Shown here piece after piece: positions 12,801-25,239 of a DNA stretch of 64,000 nucleotides. This stretch comes from Trichoplax adhaerens (taxonomy: Eukaryota; Placozoa; Uniplacotomia; Trichoplacea; Trichoplacidae): NCBI RefSeq assembly GCF_000150275.1, contig NW_002060955.1, positions 1,371,225 to 1,435,224 on the forward strand, read 5' to 3'. The notes below the pieces were generated by a model. It had not been told where the DNA came from, searched no databases, and saw only the letters and a list, made by a program, of their open reading frames with translations. Position numbers and translations under genes: made by a program. The stretch's first letter is position 1. The number at the start of each line of letters is the position of its first letter.

Positions 12801-15800
12801 TGACTACACAATTTATGATGTACAATATACTAGCCATCGAAAGAGGTTATGATTTGATGACAATCAAATTCTAGATAGACCTAGAGTAATATTTTCGCTG
12901 TTGATTCGTACTGTAGGTAATCAGTAAGATATCAAACATGGACTTGAGTAATGGGCAATGGATGATTTTATCCTTGTCAAATCCTATCTACGCGTAGAGT
13001 AAAGTAGTGTAGATTGAAATCGAAAATTTCCTTCTCTTCTGATATCCATGACGATGGAATTCATTGCATAATTTGATAACAAGGCACTTGGAAGATAATG
13101 TAAAAGGAATATCGCTACTGTTGATTCATACAGGAAATCGCCAGCAACATGTCGAAAATGAACTTCAATAGTTAGCAAACGACAATTTTTATCCTTACCA
13201 ATTCTTTCTACAAGTACAGTAAAGTAAAATGTGGGTTGAAATAGAAAGTTTGTCTTCTCTTCTGATATCTGTGACTCGAAAATGCATTCCATAAGTTGAT
13301 AAAAAGGGAGATAATGGAAAGGAATATCATCACTATTCATTCATATAGTAAGTACGAAGATGACGATTTTATAGAATCACTTTACACCCTTGTTAGTGAA
13401 TGTAGGTTTAAATGGAAAATATCCTTGATTTCTGACATCAATGACCACTAACGTTATTATGGACTCTTTGCTAGCCATTAATGTAGTTTATGCCTCGATT
13501 TGATAACGAGAAACTTTCAAGATAGTCAGTAATACAGCTCTCACTGTGGACAGTTGATGAGCAACACCTCGAAATGAGGACTTTTCTTCCTGTCCATCTC
13601 TATCCAGGCATGCAAGTCCAACTGTAAAATGGCCTGCCTACTCTAATATTCATGACGACCGAATTGATGATATATGCTAGCCATGGAAGCCGTTTATTTT
13701 CACCATTTGATGACGATAAACTTGAAGACATTATAAAGTGATCTCCTCACTGTACGTTAGCCATACTGTAAGGATCAAGCAGCGTGTCTTAACATCATTT
13801 TCTATCCTTGTAGATCATTTGAAAGTGTAGTAATGTAGATAGAAATTCAGCTAGAAACTTCTCTCTTACCTTAACCATTAATACACCCTTCAAAATATGA
13901 CCTATGAACGCTTTAATAAGCGTAAGATGTCAAAATAATATCCAATTTACACATGAGCAATCGATACGTCGATGGAAGAACTCGATTGTTGTAATATTCA
14001 TGAATTAGATTAATTTAGCTGTAATTACAAAAATGTGGATTTATAATTATGGATCCAATTTCTACTACTTCTAAACGCCTCTATATGCAAATTTTTAAAC
14101 TATATCATAACCTAATGCAGCGGTGAAAGGCAATATTGTTAATTTGAAATTATTCTCATGCCATATACGATGATGAAGAGTAACGAGTTTGTCATTATTG
14201 CCAGTCTTGAGCTTGAAGAGACGACAGTAACGCTGATCATCCTAACGTTTGCAATAATTTCTGGCACCAGGATATCTGTTCTATTTCTGCAATGATTATT
14301 ATCTCGCCGGTACTATACGCACAGTCAATGTTGATGGAGGTTTTGGACATTCTTGAAGTTCGATAAAATGGGAGATAACTGTAGTCAACTTAAAAATGAC
14401 AACTTTTGATGAATAATAATTATTATCGTATTTTTCAACCGAAATGTGTGTTGTTATTAAAGTGTTCCACATCGTATATGACATAAAGAGTGGACACAAT
14501 TGAAGCTTGAATTTTCCTCCTTTTGATTCTATATAGGTTGGATTGTACTCCAAGTATTCGGTTAGAGCACGCCATGACGATAGTAAATTAGTAAATCAGG
14601 CAGAAAATAGAAAATCATTGGACGTTTCTGACAAGAATAAAATTCGACGTGATAAAGTATTACAAGCAGTACATAATCGAAGGAGTTTAATATCCGATTC
14701 CTTAATTGTAAGCTCGGCTAACCAATTACTATCGAAAAAGATCCCTAAAGAAAAGTCTCATTCAGCGCATACAAGTCCTACGTTACGCCACAAATTATAC
14801 AGCAAATTAGGTAAGTAATTACTTGCTGAAGCACAACTAGTTTTCACTCACTTGTTGATAAAATGGAAAGATAATATTGACAACTTGCTACTCTAGATTA
14901 CGATTAAGTTATAATTGAATAGTTTCTTGAACTATCAATAAAACTATTGCGTATTTCTATTTTTTCCCCTAAACAGATGTAGAACCTAACGGCAAAGTAA
15001 AGAAACAACAAGTCGATGAGGAACATTATTATTGTGTACCTAGCGATATTAGAAGTAATAAACCGGTAGAAAACAATTTAAGAGATCGAGCTCAAGCTGA
15101 TACTACAACTGACGATTATCAAGTACCTCGTCAAGCAATTATTCAACCTGTTGATGATATAATGAGGTCCAGTGGTAGTTTCGGAGATGCAAACGCATTT
15201 ATTCGAAATAATGGTTCCCATGATACCAATACTACTGATGCCAAAATCAGAAATGGCAGTCGTAGACATAAATCTCACAAATTTGAAAGTGCAGAAGATT
15301 TAGCTTTACTTCCAAATAAGAAAGGCTCTCCATTGAGTTATACACATAAGAAACTTACTAAAGCTCTTTCAGCTAAACTGCTTCTTGATGATGACGCCGT
15401 TAAGGTGCCAACACATTATCCCAAATTGAAATCACGACCGTCGATTCGTAAAATACTTCTTCATGGTGTATCTGGTCGTTCGGTGACAAATTCAAGTAGC
15501 AGCAGTCCTATACTAACTTCAAAAAAGCAACACTCAAAAGAAGATGATGTTGCTAACACTCCACCACCGTTAGATCCAAATATTAAAAATATGGGAAATG
15601 ATAAGACCAATAAAAACACTGAGGATTCAGTTGCTGCGACCTCAATAAGCTCTATTGAGGTACATCTTGATTACCAGCGTAGAATTGGAAAAGATCAGTG
15701 ATACGACCTGCTTACTGAAATTTTCTTATTTATTTTCTCAAGGATACTAGACATCATATCTTACAAAATCTTTTAGAAACAGAAATAAATTACGTAGCAG

Positions 15801-18800
15801 CTCTCCGGACATTGAAGCAGGTATACGGCATGTGACTATTAATCCATGTTTTTATCCATATAAGTCACATTAAGATTTTTACTGTTATATACTTTATTAA
15901 TGAATTAACTTATTGTGAATCTCAACAACTTTTGAACTACTAGTATCACATGATAATTTTAATTAAAGAAAGACAATTTCTATTACTAATGTATTTAAAG
16001 GACCACTTAAAGTAAATTAAAGGAAAGTATAAATAGGATGAGTTACAGTTGATAACTGATACTTTTACTACAAAAGATTCTGTTACTTTACGCTATATTG
16101 ACGTACTGTAACATGTACCTAGGCAGGATAAATTGCTAGTAGAATGTAATTTCTTGGTTTAACCTTGATCAGATTTATGCGTTAATCACCTATCTGCAAT
16201 ATATATTGCTTTTACATTTTTGGATGATCATATTCCGTATTTTGTAGGATTATTATAATACTCTTAAGGATCCTAGCAATAACATCGTCATTAATAAGAA
16301 CTTAATCAATGCCATATTCTATCAAGTACCGGAAATTTTGTTGTGTCATGATTTTTTCCTCGATCAGTTGGCTCGTCGAATAGAAACTAGCGACAATAAA
16401 AGGAGGATAGGAGATTTATTCCTTCAAAGTGTATGTTACTTAACAGTTTACTTGTTTTCTGGCAATGAGCTATTCTTAAAAATTATTATTATCCGCTCGT
16501 TACTTCGTACTGTTTTACTTGTTACTAATAGGATCGGTTTGCTTTTTTTTAGTTTACCAAGGTTATCCTGGTTAACGCCTACAGTAACTTTATTATAAAT
16601 TTTTCAAGAGCTAGAAAAGCATTAACAGTTGCCTATTCATCAAATGAAGGATTCCAAAAGTTCTTAGAAGTAAGTCAAGATTGAAATTTTAAAGACGTAT
16701 TGTCTATATCTTACGCGTCATTTACTAGGTATGTGCTAAAGAACATAAAGAAAAATTAACGTTACAAGATCTTATGATTATGCCCGTTCAGAGAATCCCG
16801 CGATATGTTTTGGTGCTTAAGGTGACCATTCTTTTTGAAGCTAGAGCTATCTATCTTGGATAAATTTTCTTGCATATTGCTGACAAATTATTCAATCTTA
16901 TTGTGTATGGACTGAATATTGACGTATAAAGTTGTTGTTATTAGGAATTGTTAAAGTATACGCCTCTATCACATCACGATTACGATAGTTTAAAGGTTGC
17001 ATTAAGAGAGTTGCGAAAGCTTGCTGATTCTATGAATGAAGTTAAAGTAGAAAGGGAAAGGCATAAAAAGGAAGAAGAGAAAATTCGTGATATTGAAATC
17101 CTTATCGATGGTTTTCCACATGTATGTAGAAACTAGCGACATTTCTACGAGTGTGATTCTCAATTATTAAAATTGATATTCATTGTTTGTCTCATATGGA
17201 TAGCTTGCATCACCAGGAAGACACTTTATAAGACGCGATAACGTATCTGAATTGGTAAGTCTACTAGATTACTTTAGCTTAATTTTGGCTATACTTTTAA
17301 CCTTTCGGTCTTTCGATATGTATTAATAAGGGCAAAGGTATAGTTAGGAAGGATAGGAGTTTAATTCTCTTTTCCGATCTGTTGGTATGTGTTGTTAAGC
17401 GGAGAGCTGGCACATTTAAAAGGTATAGACTTACGGTATCATCACAGTTTAACTTTTCAGATCGCTTGTTAGGCTACTTCATTAACTACTTTATCTCAAT
17501 ATCGATTTAATGCAAAGAATGAGTTCCGGTGAGACATTTAAGTATAGGCTGCAATGGATGGCGCCTTTGCGAGATATAAGCATTTGTCAAGGTATGCAAT
17601 GATCGTAATAGTAACTTTGGAAAAATAAAATAATCGTCAATAATACGCGTAGCCTGTAGGGATTTACTAAAAATGCTATCTATCGTTTTATTTATTTAGC
17701 GCCATCAACTGCAACAGTAGGGCAAAATTCTCGTATATTGACTGATAAGAGCGCAATAAAAGAAATTGAACATGATTTACATATTATGCGGCAAATTACT
17801 ACACTCTCTGAGTCTCTTAACTGCAACCATAAGGTTTTTAAATCAGTTTCTTTAGTTCTATCTGTTCGTTATACTGCCAGCTAATTCGAGGCATGCTTTT
17901 AATAGGAACTGCAGCATTGCTCACAAAAGCTAACGGAAGATTTAGCGCAAAAATTGCAACAAGCTGCAAATCTGCTGGAAAAGCATCAATTGGCGGAGCA
18001 AAAACAAAACACTTCCGGTCTACTATTTACACTGGTAGAATTATCTATCAATTTTCGGTAAATACTCTAGAACATCTTACGTGACTAAGAGGCGATTACA
18101 TTTAATTTTGATGCACTGATTTTTTCACGGATTTGGTTGGATTAGGGATGGTAGTGAAGCAACTTTTTCGTTCTCTTTTGAATCTCCTGAAGCCAAATCA
18201 TCATGGAAATATGATTTTGCGGATCTTTTAAAGCGTCTAGGTAATAAATGTGTAATTAGCAACGTAACTAGCTCAATGTTGCTCAAGGAATGAGTTTTGC
18301 TGATGTTTTAGAGAGCATAGATGACGATGAGGAAAGAAAAGCACTGCCTAAGTTGGACCGTACTTGGGAATTTCCAAATACTGATGTTAATGAACAAGAA
18401 AATTTAAAGGTAATGATTCTAATAACATCTAATAACAGTATAGTAGTTTTGTCATTGCTGTATGATAAGAGACAGTATTGGTGACTGAATATTATCTACT
18501 ACATGTAGGTAATTCGTTGGGCCAATTCAATGATTTATAATATTACTGGATCAAGTATACAGGATTTACACAAGAATAGCGCTGTATGGATGGCACTTGG
18601 CAATTCCAATAGGACTGAAATTCATTGTCTCTCTATAAAATCTGATCAGATTATATGCAATAAGGTGATTGACATGAAGGAAAGTGTAACTTCGTTAGCC
18701 TGTGCACCTTTCAATTTAAATTTTAGATCGAACATACATATGACAGAGGATAGCAATGATCAGTTCACAAATGATATTGTAAAGATAGCAAATTTAAATC

Positions 18801-20917
18801 ATGCGAAAAGTGTTAAAGAGCTCCAAGTCGATTCCATAAGTAATCGTACTGAAACCATTGAGACATCTATAACTGACGATAACAACTCGTTATCATCACT
18901 CAATGAGCCTCATATCACTGTACAAGCTGACAAAATTATTGTCAGTACCATTGAAGCCGATTGTAAGCCTAGCAATAACTTCATGGAAATAACATATTCA
19001 AATGATGATAACGCGATGAAAGATGACTTGGAAAGAAATACATCCTCAGAGTTGAATTCATCGACAGACGAGACACCAAATGCAGTTAATGCTATTGAAG
19101 GTAGAGTAGTTTTGCTTCATTCAATGATGATTACAAAATTTTGATTTTGACTACAAAGTAAAAGATCTTTAATTGTGTAAATTCATTAAATAAATTAGAA
19201 GATAATGCGAAATCTACGACACATAATCAAGTTAATGCGCCAGATTCATTTGGTAATGAATCCTTAAAATTAAGCCAATTGAGTAAATACTACACAGATC
19301 GTGAACCTGCATCACCCCAATTGAATACCGATAGAGAGTCATACTATGGTTCATTGGATGATACTACAAAAGAATTATTCGTCTGGTTGGATGATATGGA
19401 AGGAAGAAATACGTTATGGATAGCTTTAAACAATGGGAGGTGAGTTGGATTGCAAAACTTTTTAAAAAAATGTTACCGTTTTTCTGTGTATTTGTCGTCA
19501 CTTCTAACTCGTTTTATTTGTGTCGGTACTATTATAATTATCACTGTAATAGTATTCGCATTTTAAGTTGCCATTTAAAGGATCAAAAGAAAGAAGTGAT
19601 ATTTCAGCACGATGCACCGATAACTGCTATCCTGTAAGTAGCAAATCATACCGTAATTAATTAATTTAAATAAATTATTGTAAATATTTATACTGCAGTA
19701 GTGGCGTGTATTAGGCTTTTATTGATTAATCATTTTTATCTATCTGTAGATATACCAAGAATAGAGTATTTTTGTCATTAACAAGTGGCAACCTTCTTGT
19801 ATATAATCTTGGTAACTAGAGATAGGCTTAAACTGGAATATAGTTCATTTTTTTTAATTTCAGTATTGCAATAGTTGACGCGAATTTTTTGTGTATTTTA
19901 GGATCTGGGAATAATGATAATCACGACGCTGTTAAAATACATTTATTTGAGACTCCAATTACGTATATGATCGACGCCCTAGATACTATCTGGTGCAGCT
20001 GCGAAAATAATATAAAAGTCATCAACATTGAAACACTATCTATAGAGGTAAGCAGCGCGTAGATATTGCACATACTGCGGTTATTCGATATTAACAAGGG
20101 CAATTTCTTGTAAATTTGCATCGTCGCTATCCTTAATGTCATGATTTACTGGATGTTGAATGTGTTCTTTAGGCAAGTATTATCATCAATGTTAAGAAAG
20201 ATAGTAAAATTGATAAAATGATATACTACAAGACCGGTGTTTGGGTCTCTTTTTCGCGCAATTCCATTCTTCGATTATTTCATGCAATTAGTTACGAGCG
20301 TTTACTAGTTATCGATACAGCTCCAGATGTATTATCAGGTTAGTTTGATACAAGATGGCTGTTACATTTTTGCTATCTTTCTATTAAATTACTTACTGCT
20401 GACTAATTAATAACTATTAGGTATCGATAGCGACGGCATGCAAAGTCTCTACGATATGGGAAATGATATTCAAGTAACTTCGCTTTTAGTCTACAATGAT
20501 TTATTATGGATTGGTACTAATATGGGAGCTATACTGAATTTACCTTTACCTAATATTACGATCTCTACGTCTTGTTTGGAACAATGTCCTCCCATAACGT
20601 TGCTCAGTTGCGGTCATTATGGTTCCGTCGATATGCTTAGTGTTATTATTACCACATCAGCATATGATAGTGATACATCTGACGCAGGGTCAGGTTGCCG
20701 TTTCGACTCTCCAACGCTGTCAAGATGTAGTAGTCATGGCAAAGATGATAGTGCGTCTTATGCTGAAGGAGTTGCCAGTGTGTTTATTGTGAGTTGTGGT
20801 CATGGCTGCCGAACTTTTAAGAATAGTTCCAAGCAGCAATTGGATGATGAAAAATTACCTAAAAATAGCAAAGGATTGTCAGTATTGTTTTGGAGAGTAT
20901 CGGAATTTAATGTTTAA
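9801..20917 (+). CDS. ARHGEF10-like: ARHGEF10-like Rho guanine nucleotide exchange factor (DH-PH-propeller), 23 exons
   Basis: Predicted Rho GTPase activator of 1437 aa. Exons, in order: 9801-9942, 10984-11015, 14537-14810, 14977-15697, 15751-15820, 16248-16430, 16553-16669, 16729-16821, 16945-17121, 17204-17254, 17331-17422, 17518-17591, 17700-17833, 17906-18057, 18146-18240, 18288-18409, 18509-19100, 19199-19439, 19553-19633, 19750-19811, 19902-20047, 20173-20338, 20421-20917; the coding sum divides by three. Residues 1-389 are polar and low in pattern. The DH domain is about 390-600 (ETEINYV; then LQDLMIMPVQRIPRY near 525-540), followed by a split PH-like region to about 820 and a C-terminal propeller-like region with VWLDD and LLWIGTNMGAILNLPLP. 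Domain order and the LTLxDLMxMPVQR motif favour ARHGEF10/10L over ARHGEF17. The two 5' exons rest on splice strength and phase only; TAA at 9780-9782 is in frame upstream of the ATG. The exon 4 donor may instead be at 15659, with exon 5 starting at 15743. Confidence 0.88.
10190..10700. repeat. ~150-bp repeat units in RhoGEF intron 1
   Basis: CTTTCTCCTTCCTTGTCTC, GGTCAAAGTTACAGATGGAAG and TTTGGATTGCATCAAAT motifs recur in order near 10198, 10335, 10490 and, more diverged, 10640. Period is about 140-157 bp. The pyrimidine-rich tracts resemble splice acceptors but no coding exon accompanies them. Confidence 0.7.
11095..12115. repeat. ~140-bp tandem array with a 194-bp recent duplication (RhoGEF intron 2)
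   Basis: The unit CACGATGTAACCTATCGTG..., with CGATCGGTCATCGTCGAGTC and TGATCTTGGCTGTAGTAGC, recurs at about 11102, 11250, 11386, 11525, 11719, 11912 and 12044. Two consecutive 194-bp copies (11525 and 11719) differ at only about two positions and carry an extra GGCCTACTATCCAATATGGCC segment, so they amplified recently while the outer copies are old. Confidence 0.85.
12300..13880. repeat. ~215-bp degenerate tandem array (RhoGEF intron 2)
   Basis: A motif CGCTGTTGATTCNTACA with (A)TAAGTAGTCAGCAA, then TTATCCTTGTCAATCC, then TTCCTTCTNCTCTGATGTC, recurs near 12465, 12680, 12893, 13108, 13331, 13540 and 13750. Intervals are 206-223 bp. Copies are diverged; local open frames (12680-12874 on plus, 12984-13340 on minus) are incidental. 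Confidence 0.75.
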
Positions 20918-21729
20918 CTGGCTTATGTAAAAAACAGTTGATACTTTTACAATATTGTAATATATTGTAGTCGATTGTTACTGGCTAAGTGCCTTTGTTT
21001 CGACAATTAGCGCAAAGTACGATAGCGCATCGAACTAATTAATACGCCTAAGGCAAAGATAAAACTTTTAATTATATTATAGAATAGTTTGCTGAAAGAT
21101 AGGTTTTGCAAAGCGTTTTGTAAATTTTAATCGTGCCATTTAAATGACGGCTACAAAAGAAGTAAAATAATTTAATATTTCCAATGCTGTTGCATTGAAT
21201 AATCTAACAGTTACTATTTTTCTTAGCATTGTTTATCTGAGTATACGGCAGCAGTCTATGCTTGTTAATGAGTCTCGATTGGAGGCGTTATAGTGTTTAC
21301 TAATATAAATGCTTGTATTCGGAGGATAAAGCTGTTTAATTTTCATATTGTCGATCAATGTTATCATTATAATTGTTAAATTAGGAATAAATTAATTATT
21401 TTGAGATGGCAATTTTTACCGTTTATACCTCAGTAGTGGTATTTACTACCGTGATTACTATATTGGTATGTAATATCTTACATTTAGGAAATCAATAAAT
21501 ATGATGAAGGAAAATTAAATCGATTTCTGCCAGCTATAGTTGCTCCTATTGTAGTTTATCTAGTAGGTTATAAAACATTCTGAATTTATTTGTATCTCTC
21601 ATTAATCTGAATCAGTCATCTTTAGAACTTGTACTGCTACTCTTACTCCATCATGCAGTAATGGCGATGTGTAGACCGACTACTCTATTTTGCTGTTCAA
21701 CCGTACTAACTAACTATGAACCGGATCAT
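20918..21729. other. 3' flank of the RhoGEF gene; no firm gene
   Basis: AT-rich sequence following the RhoGEF stop. A minimal open structure at 21406-21583 could encode a small membrane peptide only if a 22-nt segment were removed; see findings. Otherwise nothing supported. Confidence 0.4.
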
Positions 21730-22430
21730 CCGTGGACGGACAGACCTTTTCGGCCTCATCCCGTCAAAATATTGTACCTAACCCTCCGCGTTATGGCTGT
21801 ACTTTACTATTCGGATGGTCGATTTTGAATTGGCTGATGTTTTCTAAATGAAGTAATACTACTGTGCACTGTGCAGTCATGGTGTTCAAGTGCAGCGTAC
21901 AGTACATTGATTGAATCTTAACTTTAATTTCAGAGTCCTGCAATGGAGTGAAAACGCAACCCGAACTCGATTAAATTGTTGATTTTCAAACCCGAAACGA
22001 GTGCAATCGCTCTACAAACACTGTATCACCCACAGAAATGGTTAACCCGAATCTTGCTCTCAAGTCGGGTTGCGAGTAGACGTTGAAGGATACTGCTTAA
22101 TTGAGTATTGTATCTGCTACAAAGTTCTGCTTGAAAAGAGTTTTAGGATCAATATACAAATTCGCAAATACGATATGGTTAGAATCGACTGTTTCAATAT
22201 CAATATTGTACGACTCTCCTATATTACAAGTATAATATTGGAATCTGCTGTATCGTATTTTATACATGTAATGTAGAGGAATCGCATGTTGATGTTGATC
22301 CAGTCAAGACTGTAAACGCAATTTTAAATTAGTACTTATGATTTCGAAAATAGAGATGGAAGAACCATATTAAGTAGTCATTTTCCGATATTGAAGGCCT
22401 CCGTTGGAAACCAAAGTCCGTCTGTCTATA
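21730..22430 (+). repeat. Dispersed element, copy 1 (longer)
   Basis: Shares ordered blocks with 36405-36765: an opening CCGGAT...GGACGGACAGAC, GCCTCATC, GGTCGATTTTGA, AAATGAAGTAATACTA, TTCTGCTTGAAAA, ATGGAAGAACCAT and GTAGTCATTTT, and closing GTCCGTC. The two ends carry imperfect inverted copies of GGACGGAC, suggesting a non-autonomous DNA transposon. This copy has about 200-300 bp of extra internal sequence. No transposase frame is visible. Confidence 0.55.
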
Positions 22431-22435
22431 TCTCA

Positions 22436-22640
22436 AAACTATAGTACTGTACTGTACTGTATGGTATCATACGTATGAATGATGGCATACGGACATACGG
22501 ATGGAACGGTACTCGAGTAACCGTGACGTAATTATGAATCACCGTCACCCTGTGGGACAGTGACACCGAGTAACGGTCGACTGGAACGTGTTGAAGCACG
22601 CACGAACTGTTCAATGGTGACACGTTCGACCTCGGCGTGA
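22436..22640. repeat. CpG-rich segment with short inverted repeats and ACTGT runs
   Basis: Begins with ACTGTACTGTACTGTATGG and continues with locally GC-rich sequence. It contains imperfect inverted pairs such as GGTACTCGAGTAACCGTGA against CACCGAGTAACGG, and GAACGTGTTG against GACACGTTC. It stands out from the AT-rich surroundings. Function unknown. Confidence 0.4.
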
Positions 22641-23419
22641 TCATGATAGTAAGTTAACCTACTGTACAATTCAAGCCAACGTGATATAGGGAATAGTAAG
22701 GCGTCGACAGATTAGTAAAGCGTACTGTGCTTTTGACATCCGATGCTATACAAAAGGAGCATCACTCGTGTCCAATTGGCATTAATTACCTGCAAAACTT
22801 GGAGGATTGCGCGGCATGTTTGCTCTTATGTGCAACTCTCTTGAAGCAAGCAGGGACAGTAAAATGTAAGTGCAATGTCTTCCATGCTACACAGAATTCA
22901 TCTTGATGTTTGTAGCCCCGTTTATTGCACACAAAATGATTTCATAGACATGTTTGATGTTTGTGATGACAAGCAACAAGATCGGATATTCGATCGACTC
23001 TGCCATGATACGCTTACTTGAGAAAGTTGAAACTAGAAATGCAAGTGCAAAATGATATCAAAAAGCTCCGTAGTGATTGTTGAAAATAATTGGAAAAGGA
23101 GTCGAATCGGTTATCGATAGTGTAGATGGTCATGGATAGGCAGGAATGAAAAAGTATTCATTTTGTTCTTTCCTTTAGCTCTATATAGTAGTAAACAGAA
23201 AAGATATTATGCATATCGTGCTACTGTAGTGCTGTTTGATTAGTAAAATAGGATCTACAAGATGGCTTACGATGCTTTTGAGTGGTGCAGTGACTGCAGT
23301 CAGAGCCAATTGCAACGATACTGTAATCAAGCATATCAGATTATCGAGGCAAATGGATAAGAACTAATAAAAGTCTTTAATGATAAATAATTGTAACTGA
23401 CGGTTGACTCTGTTTTACT

Positions 23420-23665
23420 GCTTAATTATTTGATTGATGGTAAAGCACAATACAGTAAGATATCAAGGAGTCTATGATAGTTCTGCTGCTAATTTGTTAT
23501 TTTCCTCTAACTTTTATCTTATTCGTTGATGCATCTGTAATAGCTTAATTATTTGATTGACGGTAAAGTACACTACATTAAAATATCAAGGAGTCTATGA
23601 TAGTTGTGTTTCGGATTTGTTATCTTCCAGTAACTGTTGTCCTGTGCGAGGATCATCTGTAATAA
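23420..23665. repeat. Two tandem ~123-bp copies
   Basis: GCTTAATTATTTGATTGA(T/C)GG and ATATCAAGGAGTCTATGATAG start at 23420 and again at 23543. The copies are about 80-85 per cent alike by eye. They lie between possible exons of the candidate small gene. Confidence 0.8.
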
Positions 23666-23782
23666 AGTTGGACTTCATAAAATTTGATAGTTATGGCTGA
23701 ATAGACGATAAGTAGAACACTACTTAAATGTTTTTCAACATCTTTACGTCCTATATACAGTACATCTGCGTCTTTCCCATAG

Positions 23783-24244
23783 AATGCGTTTACTTTACTT
23801 CGTGAAAATGAAATGTTAGAGCTGCAAGTCAAGGCAAATAGGTATGAAACTTAACCAATTCTATTGCACACGAATTGGTAGACGTGAAATTGCTTAACAG
23901 GATTCAGCAAGAGGATTCATACGTTAATTAGCGTTAACGAAATACGAGAGTAGCCATGCACTGATGAAGATCTGGTTGTATGATCTATAGACAAGTACAA
24001 CTAATGAACTAATTAATTTCTTACTAAACTATACCAGCACATCGCCTATCGGGTAATTGTGGCTTAAATTTGGTCATTAAATCTTTAACATGATATATTA
24101 CGATGATGACGTAATTTGACTTTACTATACAGGCTACAGCAATCATTATATGAAAACATTTCAAGACTACTTTTATGTAACATATTTATCTACTGCAACA
24201 ACTACAATATACGAGTTGACATGATAAGTTGTGATAGCAGTTAA
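23783..24244 (+). CDS. Candidate 3' exons of a small coiled-coil protein gene
   Basis: Exon 23783-23841 follows the acceptor CTTTCCCATAG and ends AG|GTATGA; it reads NAFTLLRENEMLELQVKANR, a leucine-rich helical pattern like a bZIP zipper. Two downstream acceptors keep the phase: CTTAACAG leading to 23901-23931 (nine residues, then TAG), and ACTATACAG leading to 24133-24244 (LQQSLYENISRLLL..., then TAA). The second is followed by AATAAA about 24 bases later. The 5' part is not established. A possible start exon is 22816-22865 (ATG...AAAAT|GTAAGT), but the exons between do not join cleanly. I do not recognise a family, and no basic region is seen. Confidence 0.35.
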
Positions 24245-25051
24245 TGGTGTTGACTTCTAATTTTAAAATAAAGTATTTACGGTATTCGCTAGTGGTCTTC
24301 TCAAACGATTCTACTTATTACTCTTGTGGGGCAATTTTACTTTATGCAAATGTAGGAATACCTGCACACCTTTCGTGCTGAAGCCGGTAGAGTACCGTAC
24401 GTCTTGTTTACAGTTATTAATTTTGTAGGATGATTTACTTGCTGTGTAGGATTGGCGAAATCAAATCAAGTGATTTGTAGTTATCGCTATTTTCATGGTA
24501 TAAGATTCCGTAGCATTACTTAATTCATACTGCATGTTAATCGATAGGAAAATTTGATTAAGCTAATGTTATGTGCACCATGATGAATGTTAGTTTGCTG
24601 GCTTAATACAATAAGACTTCATTTGCGAGTGCAATGCGTACGGTAGTGTGCAAACAAAATTCTTACTTGTTATTACTGCAGCAAACTTTGAAGGTGATAG
24701 CCCCATGAAAGAGCTCTCTGTAAATGGAAGTTGAAACCGTAGAGTTCTTTCCATTTACCTCTATGGTTGGAACATACGTGTATGTTGTGTGTTTACTCTT
24801 CAATAATACCGGAATATGTTGCGTTCGTCGGCTCATTGGTCGACATATCGCTGATGATACTTACATTTTCCGTAAGCTAGTGAATGAGTTATAGCCACAA
24901 CGATAAATATAAAATTGAATCGCGTACTGTGGTAGCTCAGTCTTTCACTTGCTCGTTAAAGTGAACCACTTGTACTTCTATCTAAATGACAATTATTTCT
25001 GTTTCTATTATTACTCTCGTGCTCTAAAATAAAATCTGTTGTAAAAGGAAA

Positions 25052-25231
25052 GTGCAGCAATACTTTATGACCTGCATGGAATGATTGAAGTATTTAATAA
25101 TAATAAGTGAATGAATGATCAGGGATTTGCTATTCTAGTAGTTGCAGCAGTACTTTATGACCTGCATGGAATGATTAGAGCATTTAATAATAGGTAAATG
25201 AATGATCAGGGACTTGCTATTCTAGTAGTTA
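25052..25231. repeat. Two tandem ~90-bp copies
   Basis: GCAGCA(A/G)TACTTTATGACC, TGCATGGAATGATT and ATGATCAGGGA(T/C)TTGCTATTCTAG recur at 25054 and 25144. Both copies can be read in the same frame as AA(I/V)LYDLHGMI, which may mean duplicated exon material, but no flanking gene is supported. Confidence 0.85.
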
Positions 25232-25239
25232 TTAGCTTT

